This document shows positions 11,221-19,756 of a stretch of DNA of 57,625 bases, in pieces. This DNA comes from Pseudomonas sp. Ga0074129. GTDB lineage: Bacteria; Pseudomonadota; Gammaproteobacteria; Pseudomonadales; Pseudomonadaceae. Location: NCBI GenBank assembly GCA_001465025.1, contig LNDO01000052.1, positions 1 to 57,625 of the forward strand. Direction: 5' to 3'. Numbering within the stretch: the stretch's first letter is position 1; the number at the start of each line of letters is the position of its first letter. The translations under genes and the position numbers were made by a program. Below the pieces are notes generated by a model. The model worked only from the letters and a program-made list of their open reading frames with translations. It did no database searches and was not told the DNA's origin.

Positions 11221-12495
11221 TCAGAATCTGTCAACAGAGTTATCCACAGATGTTGTGGGTAAGATTGAATGGCGTTCTGCCAGTAACAGCATGTTGCGTG
11301 GGCTTTGCTCGGGTGCGCAGAAGGTGCCCAAACGCACCTCATAGCCCTGTTCTTGCAGGAAGAGCGCGCGGTCGAGCAGCAGCCAGAGTTCCAGTGGGCG
11401 GCGGAATAGGCCGCGTAATAGCTCTAGGTTGCGCACATGAGCCAGGCGTTGCCAGCCTTGCTGCTCAAGCTCTTGCCAGTTTTGCGCGCCGGGGCACGGC
11501 AGTTGTTTGAGCGCGGCGAGGTCTTTGCAGTAGTCGGCAAAGGGTTTGTCTAGCCAAGCGGCTGGTAGGGACGGCGTTGGCAGGTACTCATCTATGCCGC
11601 GAATGTGTCGCTGTAATCCGTCAAAAGCCAGTCGGCGCGCCATGGAAAGATCGCGTTGACGACGCACGCGTGCACCGGCCGTGACGGTTTCACTCAAGGG
11701 CAGGCCGAGGTCGTCAATCGACAGTTGCAGTGTCGAAGCCTGTGCGCGTTTCGACAGTGCTTGGTAATGCGAGCTACTGATGCGGTTGTAACAGCACGGC
11801 GCAACGGCCAATTGCTGGCAGCCGGTCTGGCTGGCCAGTTGCAGCAGACGCACATGCAGGTCGCCACAGGCGTGCAATGCCACGGGCGTGTGTTGCGCAT
11901 GCAGTAGGGCGGCGGCAGTGTCGGCCAACACATCCTGCGCAATGTGCTGTGCGTGAATGCTGAGTTTGCTGCTGAGTTTTTCGCCGCTGCTCACCAGTTG
12001 CGGATTGTATTCCAGGCACGTTAGCGCGCCGCCATCGTGGGCCAGCCGGCGGCCAAGATGACCTTTGCCCGCGCACCAGTCCAGCCAGTGCTGCGGTGTT
12101 TGGTTGAAGTTCAGGCTGCGTGCAAAGGCATCAATCTGTTGCCATTTACGCCCCGGAACGTCGGTTTTGAATTGCGCAGGTATGCTCAGGGCGGGCCGTT
12201 GTGGCAGTTCGCCGATCAAGCTTAATGCGTGTGCCTGGGTGGCCAGTTGCGGGAAGGGCGCAGGCGCGGGCAATAAATGCGGCTGGTTATGCGCCGCTTC
12301 TGCGTGTTCCAGGCTTTGTGCCCTGAGCCAAGCCGCTAATTGCGGGTGTTGGGCTTCCCAAGGCAGTGCGGGGTAATGCACGAAAGGTCGAGGCCGCCAC
12401 AGCCCCGCGTGCTCGTCGAGAAACGCGTCGAGTGCGTTGAAGCGCGCCAACAGGTCGGCATTTTCCAAAATTGGCGGGTGTGTGCTGGTCGGCAT
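11221..12495 (-). CDS. METTL25-like class I SAM-dependent methyltransferase
   Basis: A 424-residue protein with a central class I methyltransferase fold: motif I LDWCAGKGHLGRRLA near residue 139, an acidic motif LTCLEYNPQ, then VALHACGDL and VAPCCYNRI. This combination (H-A-C-G-D-L and C-C-Y) marks the methyltransferase_32/METTL25 group, whose bacterial substrates are not established. Its ATG is 38 bases after the stop of the permease gene, so it is likely co-transcribed with the amino-acid transporter. No membrane segment or signal peptide. Substrate unknown. Confidence 0.75.
   Translation of the reverse strand: MPTSTHPPILENADLLARFNALDAFLDEHAGLWRPRPFVHYPALPWEAQHPQLAAWLRAQSLEHAEAAHNQPHLLPAPAPFPQLATQAHALSLIGELPQRPALSIPAQFKTDVPGRKWQQIDAFARSLNFNQTPQHWLDWCAGKGHLGRRLAHDGGALTCLEYNPQLVSSGEKLSSKLSIHAQHIAQDVLADTAAALLHAQHTPVALHACGDLHVRLLQLASQTGCQQLAVAPCCYNRISSSHYQALSKRAQASTLQLSIDDLGLPLSETVTAGARVRRQRDLSMARRLAFDGLQRHIRGIDEYLPTPSLPAAWLDKPFADYCKDLAALKQLPCPGAQNWQELEQQGWQRLAHVRNLELLRGLFRRPLELWLLLDRALFLQEQGYEVRLGTFCAPEQSPRNMLLLAERHSILPTTSVDNSVDRF
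11239..11247 (+). promoter_or_regulatory. Single consensus DnaA box (TTATCCACA)
   Basis: A perfect TTATCCACA lies in the last codons of the methyltransferase gene. It is isolated, with no neighbouring boxes or AT-rich tract, so it could be chance or a DnaA-titration/regulatory site. Confidence 0.25.
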
Positions 12496-12532
12496 GGTGG
12501 GTCAGGGCTGAGGGCGCATGGCCCTCAGCTCA

Positions 12533-13222
12533 TCAGCGGCCTTGGCAGGCGTCGACGCGCAGCCAGCGTTCCAGCAGCTTGAAGCCGCGTACTAGCAGGA
12601 AGGCGATCAGCAGGTAGAACATCCCTGCCGCGAAGAAGATTTCTACCGGCAAGTAGGTGCGTGCAATGATCGTGCGTGCCATACCCGTCAGCTCCAGCAA
12701 GGTCACGGTGCTGGCCAGGGCGCTGGCCTTGAGCATCAGGATGACTTCGTTGCTATAAGCCGGTAAGCCGATGCGCGCCGCGCGCGGCAGGACGATATAG
12801 AACATCGTCTTGGCTCGCGACATGCCCAGTGCGCGCGCCGCTTCAATCTCACCCGGCGGCACGGCCTGAATCGCGCCGCGCAGAATCTCGGCAATATAGG
12901 CAGCGGTGTGCAGCGTCATGGTCAGTACGGCGCACCAGTATGGGGAGCGCAGGTAGGGCCACAGCGGGCCTTCGCGCACGGCATCGAACTGCGCCAGGCC
13001 GTAGTAAATCAAAAACAACTGAACCAGCAGCGGTGTGCCGCGGAAGAAGAAGATGTAGCCGTAGGGCAGTGCGCGCACATACCAGTGCCGTGAAGCGCGT
13101 GCGATACCCATCGGCAGCGCCAGAATCAGCCCGGCGATAACGGCGATGGCCACCAGTTCCAGAGTCAGCATCGCACCCTCAGCCAGGCGCGGCAGCCATT
13201 TGATGATCACTTCCCAGTTCAT
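12533..13222 (-). CDS. Polar/basic amino-acid ABC transporter permease (HisM type)
   Basis: A 229-residue inner-membrane permease of the histidine/lysine/arginine/ornithine uptake family, with about five hydrophobic segments. The EAA loop that contacts the ATPase is visible (GEIEAARALGMSRAKTMFY). The ATG at 13222 overlaps the TGA of the partner permease gene as ATGA. Gene order ATPase, binding protein, HisQ-type, HisM-type is the classical arrangement. Substrate class is family knowledge; the exact amino acid is not readable. Confidence 0.88.
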   Translation of the reverse strand: MNWEVIIKWLPRLAEGAMLTLELVAIAVIAGLILALPMGIARASRHWYVRALPYGYIFFFRGTPLLVQLFLIYYGLAQFDAVREGPLWPYLRSPYWCAVLTMTLHTAAYIAEILRGAIQAVPPGEIEAARALGMSRAKTMFYIVLPRAARIGLPAYSNEVILMLKASALASTVTLLELTGMARTIIARTYLPVEIFFAAGMFYLLIAFLLVRGFKLLERWLRVDACQGR

Positions 13223-13914
13223 GAGGCGCTCCTGACAAAGCCACGGCTGGCGCGTTTTTCAAGGAAGTGCATGCCGATCATCGCGAGTACGGTCAGGCCG
13301 AGATAAATGAATGCAGCCACCATGTAGAAGGTGAAGGGTTCTTTGCTGGCGGTCACGGCGATTTGCGAGCGGCGCATGATTTCTTCCAGGCCAATGACCG
13401 AAACCAGTGCAGTGTCTTTCATCAGGATCATAAACAGGTTGCCCAGGCCGGGCAGGGCGATGCGCCACATTTGCGGCAGAATCAGTCGCCAGAAAATCCG
13501 CGGCTTGGACATGCCCAAGGCCAGGCCGGCTTCGCGGTGGCCCTTGGGGATGGCCAAAATGGCGCCGCGGAATACTTCCGTGGCGTAAGCACCGAAGCAC
13601 AGGCCAAGGGCAATGGTGCCGGCGGCAAAGGCATTCAGCTCAAGGCTTTCGATACCGAGTAGGTCTGCCAGATTGCGCATTAGCTGCACCGTGCCGAAAT
13701 AGATCAGCAAGACCCAGAGCAATTCGGGAATGCCGCGCACGATGGTCGAATACGTACCGCCAAGCCATTGCAGCGGCTTGTACGGGGAAGTTTTGGCGAG
13801 AGCGCCGAGCAAGCCAAGCACCAGACCCAGGCACAGCGCGCTGAGCGCCAGCTTGATGGTCATCAGGGTGCCAGCAGCCAGGGCTGGGCCGAATCCGTAG
13901 AGGTCGAAATTCAT
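13219..13914 (-). CDS. Polar/basic amino-acid ABC transporter permease (HisQ type)
   Basis: A 231-residue permease pairing with the HisM-type protein. It has five likely membrane spans and the EAA loop GHREAGLALGMSKPRIFWR. The gene starts with ATG at 13914, about 50 bases after the binding-protein gene, and overlaps the next permease by four bases. Part of a four-gene uptake operon on the minus strand. Confidence 0.88.
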   Translation of the reverse strand: MNFDLYGFGPALAAGTLMTIKLALSALCLGLVLGLLGALAKTSPYKPLQWLGGTYSTIVRGIPELLWVLLIYFGTVQLMRNLADLLGIESLELNAFAAGTIALGLCFGAYATEVFRGAILAIPKGHREAGLALGMSKPRIFWRLILPQMWRIALPGLGNLFMILMKDTALVSVIGLEEIMRRSQIAVTASKEPFTFYMVAAFIYLGLTVLAMIGMHFLEKRASRGFVRSAS

Positions 13915-13966
13915 AGGGGCTCAGAAGCCTGCGCCGCCCTGGGGCGGGCGACGCAGTGCCGGCAGC

Positions 13967-14719
13967 TTAGTAAATGCTGAAGGGGAAGTACTTGTCGTTG
14001 ATTTTCTTGTAGGTGCCGTCGGCGACGATTTCAGCCAGCGCAGCATTCAGCTTCACGCGCAGTTCATCACCCTTACGCACGGCAATGCCGATTTTGTCGT
14101 TGTCGAACACAGGGTCGCCCTTGAATTCGAAGCCTTTACCGGCATCGCTCTTGAGCCATTCCCACTGTACGAAACTGTCTGCCAGGATGCCGTCCAGACG
14201 ACCCGAGGACAGGTCCAGGTAGGCGTTTTCTTGGGTGTCGTACAGCTTCAGTTCAACCACGCCGTCCAGGTTGTCTTCCAGCCAGGTGCCCGCGATGGTA
14301 GCGCGCTGAGCGCCGATTACTTTGCCTTGCAGGCTGGCTTTATCAGTCTTGAATTCTTTGCCTTTGGGGGCAACGAACTGCAACTTGTTGGTGTAGTAAG
14401 GGTTGGTGAAATCCACAGCAACCTTGCGCTCTTCGGTGATCGACATCGAGGCGATCAGGAAGTCGAATTTCTTCGCGTTCAGCGCCGGAATGATGCCGTC
14501 CCAGTCAGAGGTGACCACTTCACATTCAACTTTCATCTTGGCGCACAGGGCTTGGCCAATTTCCACGTCAAAACCACCGACTTGGCCGCTGGCATCAATC
14601 AGGTTGAAAGGAGGGTAAGCGCCCTCGGTGCCCAGTTTCAGTTTGTCGGCGGCGACGGCGCTGGTGCCGAAGGCCAATGTGGCGGCCGCGGCCAGCAGGA
14701 TCTTCTTATAGTTCTGCAT
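13967..14719 (-). CDS. Periplasmic polar/basic amino-acid-binding protein
   Basis: A 250-residue type 3 solute-binding protein that captures an amino acid in the periplasm for the adjacent transporter. ATG 14719 gives a clear Sec signal peptide (MQNYKKILLAAAATLAFG, cleavage after AVA-A near residue 23) and the mature start DKLKLGTEGAYPPFN, typical for lysine/arginine/ornithine/histidine binders. The in-frame extension to 14869 is unsupported. Later features include GGFDVEIGQALC and DWDGIIPALNAKKFD. It lies 19 bases downstream of the ATPase gene. Confidence 0.9.
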   Translation of the reverse strand: MQNYKKILLAAAATLAFGTSAVAADKLKLGTEGAYPPFNLIDASGQVGGFDVEIGQALCAKMKVECEVVTSDWDGIIPALNAKKFDFLIASMSITEERKVAVDFTNPYYTNKLQFVAPKGKEFKTDKASLQGKVIGAQRATIAGTWLEDNLDGVVELKLYDTQENAYLDLSSGRLDGILADSFVQWEWLKSDAGKGFEFKGDPVFDNDKIGIAVRKGDELRVKLNAALAEIVADGTYKKINDKYFPFSIY

Positions 14720-14738
14720 GCGTAGTTGCTCCGTGTTT

Positions 14739-15512
14739 TCAGTGGTTGCTGGACATGAATTGTTTGCAGCGCGCCGAGTTCGGGTTGTCGAAGACCTGCT
14801 CCGGGGAGCCTTGCTCTTCAACCAGCCCCTGATGCAGGAACACCACCTCGCTGGACACCTGACGAGCAAAGTTCATCTCGTGAGTTACCAGCAGCATGGT
14901 GCGCCCCTCATCGGCGAGTGCGCGGATCACATTAAGCACTTCTTGTACCATCTCCGGATCGAGCGCCGAGGTGGGCTCATCGAACAGGATGACTTTCGGT
15001 TGCATCGCGAGGGTGCGCGCGATGGCGGCGCGCTGCTGTTGGCCGCCGGAAAGCTGATTGGGGTAAACGTGACGCTTGTCGGCAATGCCGACCTTGGCCA
15101 GCAGTGCCTCGGCCATCTCAATGGCTTCAGCCTTACTCTTGCCGAGTACGCGGCGTGGTGCCTCGATGATGTTGTCGAGCACGCTCATGTGCGGCCACAG
15201 ATTGAAATTCTGGAAGACGAAGCCGATCTCGCTGCGCAGGCGATTGATCTGGCGATTGTCGGTGGCGACCAGATCGCCATTCTTGGCGGCCTTTAGCTTG
15301 AGTTCCTCACCGGCCACGATGATCTGGCCTTTGTGCGGGTTTTCCAGCAGGTTGATGCAGCGCAAGAAGGTCGACTTGCCGGAGCCGGAAGAGCCGAGGA
15401 TGGAAATCACATCGCCATCGCGAGCGGTGAGGGAGATGCCCTTGAGTACCTCAAGGTCGCCGTAGCGTTTGTGCAGGTCGCGAATTTCCAGCGCGGGCGT
15501 GGCCTCGGCCAT
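14739..15512 (-). CDS. Polar/basic amino-acid ABC transporter ATP-binding protein (HisP type)
   Basis: A 257-residue ABC ATPase: Walker [10 protein letters not shown] at 40-48, Q-loop VFQNFNLW, signature [13 protein letters not shown], Walker [16 protein letters not shown]-loop LLVTHEM. The HisP/GlnQ type is clear from N-L-W-P and the ending region. First gene of the transporter operon. The 246 bases upstream, to the next gene, must hold its promoter, but I see no strong consensus. Confidence 0.92.
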   Translation of the reverse strand: MAEATPALEIRDLHKRYGDLEVLKGISLTARDGDVISILGSSGSGKSTFLRCINLLENPHKGQIIVAGEELKLKAAKNGDLVATDNRQINRLRSEIGFVFQNFNLWPHMSVLDNIIEAPRRVLGKSKAEAIEMAEALLAKVGIADKRHVYPNQLSGGQQQRAAIARTLAMQPKVILFDEPTSALDPEMVQEVLNVIRALADEGRTMLLVTHEMNFARQVSSEVVFLHQGLVEEQGSPEQVFDNPNSARCKQFMSSNH

Positions 15513-15758
15513 TGGGTGTCCTCTTCTTATAAATGCATGACGGCGTTACACGGCCTCCCTGGCGAGGCGTCAAGCTAGCATAGCGATTCGCTGACCGCCA
15601 AGCCGTTTACCGGCCTGCGGGCGCTCACCCGGTCACGCTGTCGCTTGGCTGCAGTTTGCTGACGCGTAGATGCAAAAAATGGACGGGAAACATTTTTCAC
15701 GTCGCGCAGCGACGGCCCGAAGGGTGGCCGCCATGGATGGCAGGCTATAAAGCATGGC

Positions 15759-16487
15759 TTAACGCACATCGTTCAAATACAGCTCGACCATCTCATCTAG
15801 GCGCGCCTTGATCGGCTGCCAGTCCGGCATCAATTGATCGAGCAAACGCCAAAAGGCTTCTGAGTGATTGTGCTCGGCCAGGTGGCAAAGCTCGTGCAGC
15901 AGCACATAGTCGATGCATTCGGGCGGAGCTTTGACCAGATGCGGGTTGAGCGTCAGGGTGCCGGAGTGCGAGCAACTGCCCCATTGCGTCTGCATGGTCA
16001 GCAGGCGCAAGGCCGGTATTTGCTCCAGCCAGCGGGCCTGCGGGGTCAAGCGCGCCAGGCGTTGCTTGAACTGCTCACGGGCGCGCACCTTGTACCAGGC
16101 GAATAACAAGGCACGCACTTTAGCCGGGCGGTTCTGCCGCAGGGTGACGCATAGCGTGCCACGCAGCAGCTTGACCTGCTGCGGCGCGCTGGCATCTTCA
16201 AGCACTTTCAACGGGTAGCGCTTGCCCAGATAAAAGTGGCTCTCGCCGCTGATGTACTGGCGCGGTCGCACATGCAGCAGGCGTTCGCGAATGGGTTGCA
16301 GCTGCTCCCAGATCCAGCGGGCGCGCTTGTTCACTCCAGTGGTGACCTGTTCGGCGCTGGCGTCCTGCGGGGCGAGCACCAGCACCTGGCCATCGGGCTG
16401 CACCTTGATGGTCAGCTTGCGTGCCGGGCGTGGCGCGTACTGCACCCTATAGGCAATTGTCTCGCCGCCGTAATACAGGCTGGCCAT
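15759..16487 (-). CDS. YgjP/DUF45-type zinc metallopeptidase-like protein linked to hsdR
   Basis: A 242-residue protein of the YgjP (DUF45, M48-like) family. The zinc-binding HELCHLAEHNHSEAFW motif near residue 187 has the HExxH core and a downstream H/E. The start is ATG 16487, whose A is also the last base of the hsdR stop (TGATG), so translation is coupled. The open frame extends upstream to 16700, but that part only overlaps hsdR in another frame. YgjP-type genes are often next to type I R genes (family knowledge). The role is unknown; possible processing or quality control of the restriction complex. Confidence 0.85.
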   Translation of the reverse strand: MASLYYGGETIAYRVQYAPRPARKLTIKVQPDGQVLVLAPQDASAEQVTTGVNKRARWIWEQLQPIRERLLHVRPRQYISGESHFYLGKRYPLKVLEDASAPQQVKLLRGTLCVTLRQNRPAKVRALLFAWYKVRAREQFKQRLARLTPQARWLEQIPALRLLTMQTQWGSCSHSGTLTLNPHLVKAPPECIDYVLLHELCHLAEHNHSEAFWRLLDQLMPDWQPIKARLDEMVELYLNDVR

Positions 16488-19400
16488 CAGGCTTTGCGCG
16501 CCCCGGCGCGGACGATATGCACCACTTGTTCCACCAGCGCCTGCACCTGATCCATACCCAATCCCAGGGCTTTCAGCGCCATAAAGTACAGCGGCAGCAG
16601 TTGCTGGCGCACGGCGGCCTCGATATTCAACGGGTTGATGGAAAACTCGCGCACCGCCTGGCTGACGACGGCGTCGGTCTGCTCGGCAAGCGCTACCCAT
16701 TGCGCGGTGTCGATGGTCTCGGCGACCACGCGCTGTTCATCCAGCAGCAGCTTGAAGGCACCGAAATACGCCTGCACATGGGGGTTGCCGCGCACCGCGT
16801 CGGGCAGTTCGTCGAGTTGGCGTTGTTGCACCTGCTCGGCAAAGTCCTTGAACAACAGAAACTGCTTGAGCGGGTTGTCGAACAGCGCGTCGGCCTCGGC
16901 AATCACCTGGCGCAGCAGCTCGGAGAAGCGTTTCTGCGCATAGGGATCGTCCAGCAGCTGGTCGATTTCCTTGGTCAGCCGCGTTTGGATGATGTCCTTC
17001 TCGTTGCGGGTTTTTTCCTCGCTCCAAGTCTCGGGTTTGTGCGCCCCCATATCGCCGACTACATAGGCACCCTTGGACTCGCGCACGCCAATGCCCAGCA
17101 CATGCTTGTCCATCAGCTTCTTCACCTGCACCGCGTACTCGTCGTAATCCACGGTATCGCCAGTGGCCTGCTTGAGGCGCTGGCGCAGGTTGGACAGCTG
17201 CTTGACCGTCTCTTTGTACTGGCGGCGGGTCTGTTCGCTAACGCTCTTGTCTTGAAAGAACGCCTGCGACTGCAGGGCAATCGCCAGGCAAGCGGCAAAC
17301 TCGCTGAGCAGCGCATAGAAGTCATCGCGGGCCTTCTGCCGCGTATCCACCTGCGTGCCGTCCAGTTCCTGCAGGCGCGGCAGTAGCACCGCCAGCATCT
17401 GCTCGATGTCCTGGGTGTTCTTCACCTCGGCGAAGATCGCCCACAATTGCTGGTGCAGGCTCGGCAGTTTTTTGTATTCGGTGCTCATCGGGCTATACAA
17501 GCCGTCCAGGTCTTCGATGTTGTAACCGCCCTGGGTGCGGGTGGCCAGGTCCTGGTACTGAGCGATGGTGATGTCCAGCTCGCCGAGGATGCCGCGATAG
17601 TCGATCAGCAGGCCGTGTTTCTTGTTCGGGTGCAGGCGATTGACCCGCGCGATGGCCTGGATCAGGTTGTGCTGCTTGAGGTTCTTGTCGATATACAGCA
17701 CCGCGTTGCGCGGCTCGTCGAAGCCGGTCAGCAACTGGTCGATAACGATCAGCAGGTCGGGGCCGTCATCCTGAGCGAAGGCATCGATCATGCGCTGCTT
17801 GTAGACGGTGCCGTCTTCTTTGCCGACATGCTTATCCCACCAAGCCTGCACCACCGACTTGCTGTCCTCGTCGCTGTCGCTATTGCCCTCGCGGCTATCT
17901 GGGGCGGACATCACCAGCGCCGAGCTGACCTTGCCGATCTCATCGAGAAAGCCCTTCAGGCGAATCGCCGACACTCGGCTGTCGCAGGCCACCTGGCCTT
18001 TCAAACCCTCCAGCACCGAACTGCTGAAGTGCTCGCTGATGTCATGGGCGATCAGCTCCAAGCGCCCCAGCGCCTTGTACAGTTCACCCTTCTTGGCGAA
18101 TTTCTTCTTCAGATCGGCCTGCTGCGCCTCACTCAAGCCTTGGGTATGGCGCTCGAACCAACTGTCGATGGCGCGATCATTGACGTCCAGCTCCAGGCGG
18201 CGTTCCTCGTACAGCAGCGGCGTTACCGTGCCGTCTTCCACGGCTCGCTGCATGGTGTAGGCATGCACGATGGGGCCGAACTTGTTCTGGGTTTTCTCGT
18301 TTTGCAGCAACGGCGTGCCGGTAAAAGCGACGAAGGCCGCGTTGGGCAGGGCCAGGCGCATCTGCACATGGTTTTCGCCGCCTTGCGAGCGATGGCCTTC
18401 GTCCACCAGCACGATAAAGTCGCTGCTGTCGTTGCGACATTCCGGCAGCTTGGCCGCCGAGTTGAATTTTTGGATCAGGCTAAACATCACCCGCGCCGTG
18501 CCCTTGCCGATCTGCTGGGACAGGTGCCGGCCGGACTGGCTCAGGGCCTCCTGCTGATCGCGCTCGGTCAACACCCCGGCGCTGGCGAAGGTCTTGCTCA
18601 GCTGCGCTTCCAGGTCGGTGCGGTCGGTGATCACCAGCACCCGGCAGTTCTGCAGCTCTGGGTGGAAGATCAGCGCCTTGGAGAGCAGCAGCATGGTGAT
18701 CGACTTGCCCGAGCCGGTGGTGTGCCAGATCACCCCGCCTTGGCGTGCGCCGCGCACATCGCGCTGCTGAATGCGTGCAATCAGCGCGCGGATGCCAAAC
18801 ACCTGCTGGTAACGGGCGACGATCTTGCCGTGCTTGCTGTCGCTGTAGGTGTAAAAGCGCACCAGCTCCAGCAGGCGATCCGGCCGGCACAGGCTGGCCA
18901 ACAGTTTGTCTTGCTGGCTGGCCACCAGACCGCCGGCCAGCCAGCTGCGGTACCAGGCCAGGCTGGCGGCGCAGCGCTGGGCGAATATCGCCTGCTCCTG
19001 GGCGGCAGCCAGCGGGCGATTCTTTAGCTCGGCGAATTCCACCTCGCCAATTTCTTCCTCACGCCAGGCCGCCCAGAACTTCTCCGTGGTGCCGACCGTG
19101 CCGTAACGCCCGCCACTGCCATCGACCACCAGCAGCAACTGGCTAAAGGCGAACAGCTGGGGGATTTCATCGGCGCGTTGGTTGCGCAGCATCTGCGAGA
19201 TGCCCTGTTGGATCAGGTCTTTACCGCTGTTGGAGTCCGGCCGCTTGGCCTCAATCACCACCAGCGGCAGGCCGTTCACATACAGCACGATGTCCGGGAT
19301 GCGCTGGCCGATACCGCTGGTGCAGCCTACGCCCAGCTCCTCAGTGAGGTGGAAGCTGTTATTGCTCGGCGTGTTCCAGTCGATCAGCGCAATGGTCGGG

Positions 19401-19756
19401 TTGACCTTGGCCCCGGCCACAAAGTCGCCCACGCTCACGCCGTACAGCAACTGATCGGACAGACGCTGGTTGGCCGCCTGCAAGCCCTCATTGAGTGGCG
19501 GATGGCTGATCTCGGCCACCAGTTTGTTCAGCGCCGCCTCACTCAGGCCATGCTCCACACCATTGCTGAAAAAGCGTCGCTTAGCCAGCTCGGCACGCAG
19601 CACTGGGGCCAGCACCACGCGCTCCTTGCTGCCGCGTAACGCCAGCGCCTGGCTTGGGCTCAGGTAGGTAAAACCGAGGTTGGCCAGCAGCGCCAGAGCG
19701 GGGATCTTGGCGCTGAATTCTTCCTGAAACTTGGGGTGGGCAACGGCAGTGGTCAC
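16487..19756 (-). CDS. hsdR: Type I restriction enzyme R subunit, intact (system 2)
   Basis: A full-length HsdR translocase/nuclease. I prefer GTG at 19756, which overlaps the AlbA_2 stop as GTGA with AAGGAA upstream, giving 1089 residues. An ATG at 19783 is possible. Motifs with the GTG numbering: nuclease PD at 154-155 and EAK at 169-171, Walker A TTGSGKS ending near 352, a DEGH box (LVDEGHRSQGG) near 455, FTGTPL, and C-terminal helicase motifs including DQLLTGFD and QAIARVNR. The C-terminal helical region is present. It is clearly not a recent duplicate of the truncated HsdR at the left end, since motif sequences and lengths differ. Expected to be active with the adjacent HsdM/HsdS. Confidence 0.93.
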   Translation of the reverse strand: MTTAVAHPKFQEEFSAKIPALALLANLGFTYLSPSQALALRGSKERVVLAPVLRAELAKRRFFSNGVEHGLSEAALNKLVAEISHPPLNEGLQAANQRLSDQLLYGVSVGDFVAGAKVNPTIALIDWNTPSNNSFHLTEELGVGCTSGIGQRIPDIVLYVNGLPLVVIEAKRPDSNSGKDLIQQGISQMLRNQRADEIPQLFAFSQLLLVVDGSGGRYGTVGTTEKFWAAWREEEIGEVEFAELKNRPLAAAQEQAIFAQRCAASLAWYRSWLAGGLVASQQDKLLASLCRPDRLLELVRFYTYSDSKHGKIVARYQQVFGIRALIARIQQRDVRGARQGGVIWHTTGSGKSITMLLLSKALIFHPELQNCRVLVITDRTDLEAQLSKTFASAGVLTERDQQEALSQSGRHLSQQIGKGTARVMFSLIQKFNSAAKLPECRNDSSDFIVLVDEGHRSQGGENHVQMRLALPNAAFVAFTGTPLLQNEKTQNKFGPIVHAYTMQRAVEDGTVTPLLYEERRLELDVNDRAIDSWFERHTQGLSEAQQADLKKKFAKKGELYKALGRLELIAHDISEHFSSSVLEGLKGQVACDSRVSAIRLKGFLDEIGKVSSALVMSAPDSREGNSDSDEDSKSVVQAWWDKHVGKEDGTVYKQRMIDAFAQDDGPDLLIVIDQLLTGFDEPRNAVLYIDKNLKQHNLIQAIARVNRLHPNKKHGLLIDYRGILGELDITIAQYQDLATRTQGGYNIEDLDGLYSPMSTEYKKLPSLHQQLWAIFAEVKNTQDIEQMLAVLLPRLQELDGTQVDTRQKARDDFYALLSEFAACLAIALQSQAFFQDKSVSEQTRRQYKETVKQLSNLRQRLKQATGDTVDYDEYAVQVKKLMDKHVLGIGVRESKGAYVVGDMGAHKPETWSEEKTRNEKDIIQTRLTKEIDQLLDDPYAQKRFSELLRQVIAEADALFDNPLKQFLLFKDFAEQVQQRQLDELPDAVRGNPHVQAYFGAFKLLLDEQRVVAETIDTAQWVALAEQTDAVVSQAVREFSINPLNIEAAVRQQLLPLYFMALKALGLGMDQVQALVEQVVHIVRAGARKA

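Noticed and set aside
15513-15758. Search for a second copy of the tRNA-Phe 3' end as left junction of the second restriction locus
   Set aside because: No stretch resembling TGGTGCCCGGGGACGG is found there, so an integration event at tRNA-Phe is not supported by this window.
17447-19027. A 526-codon frame on the plus strand opposite hsdR (system 2)
   Set aside because: Antisense to intact HsdR motifs; no domain recognisable.
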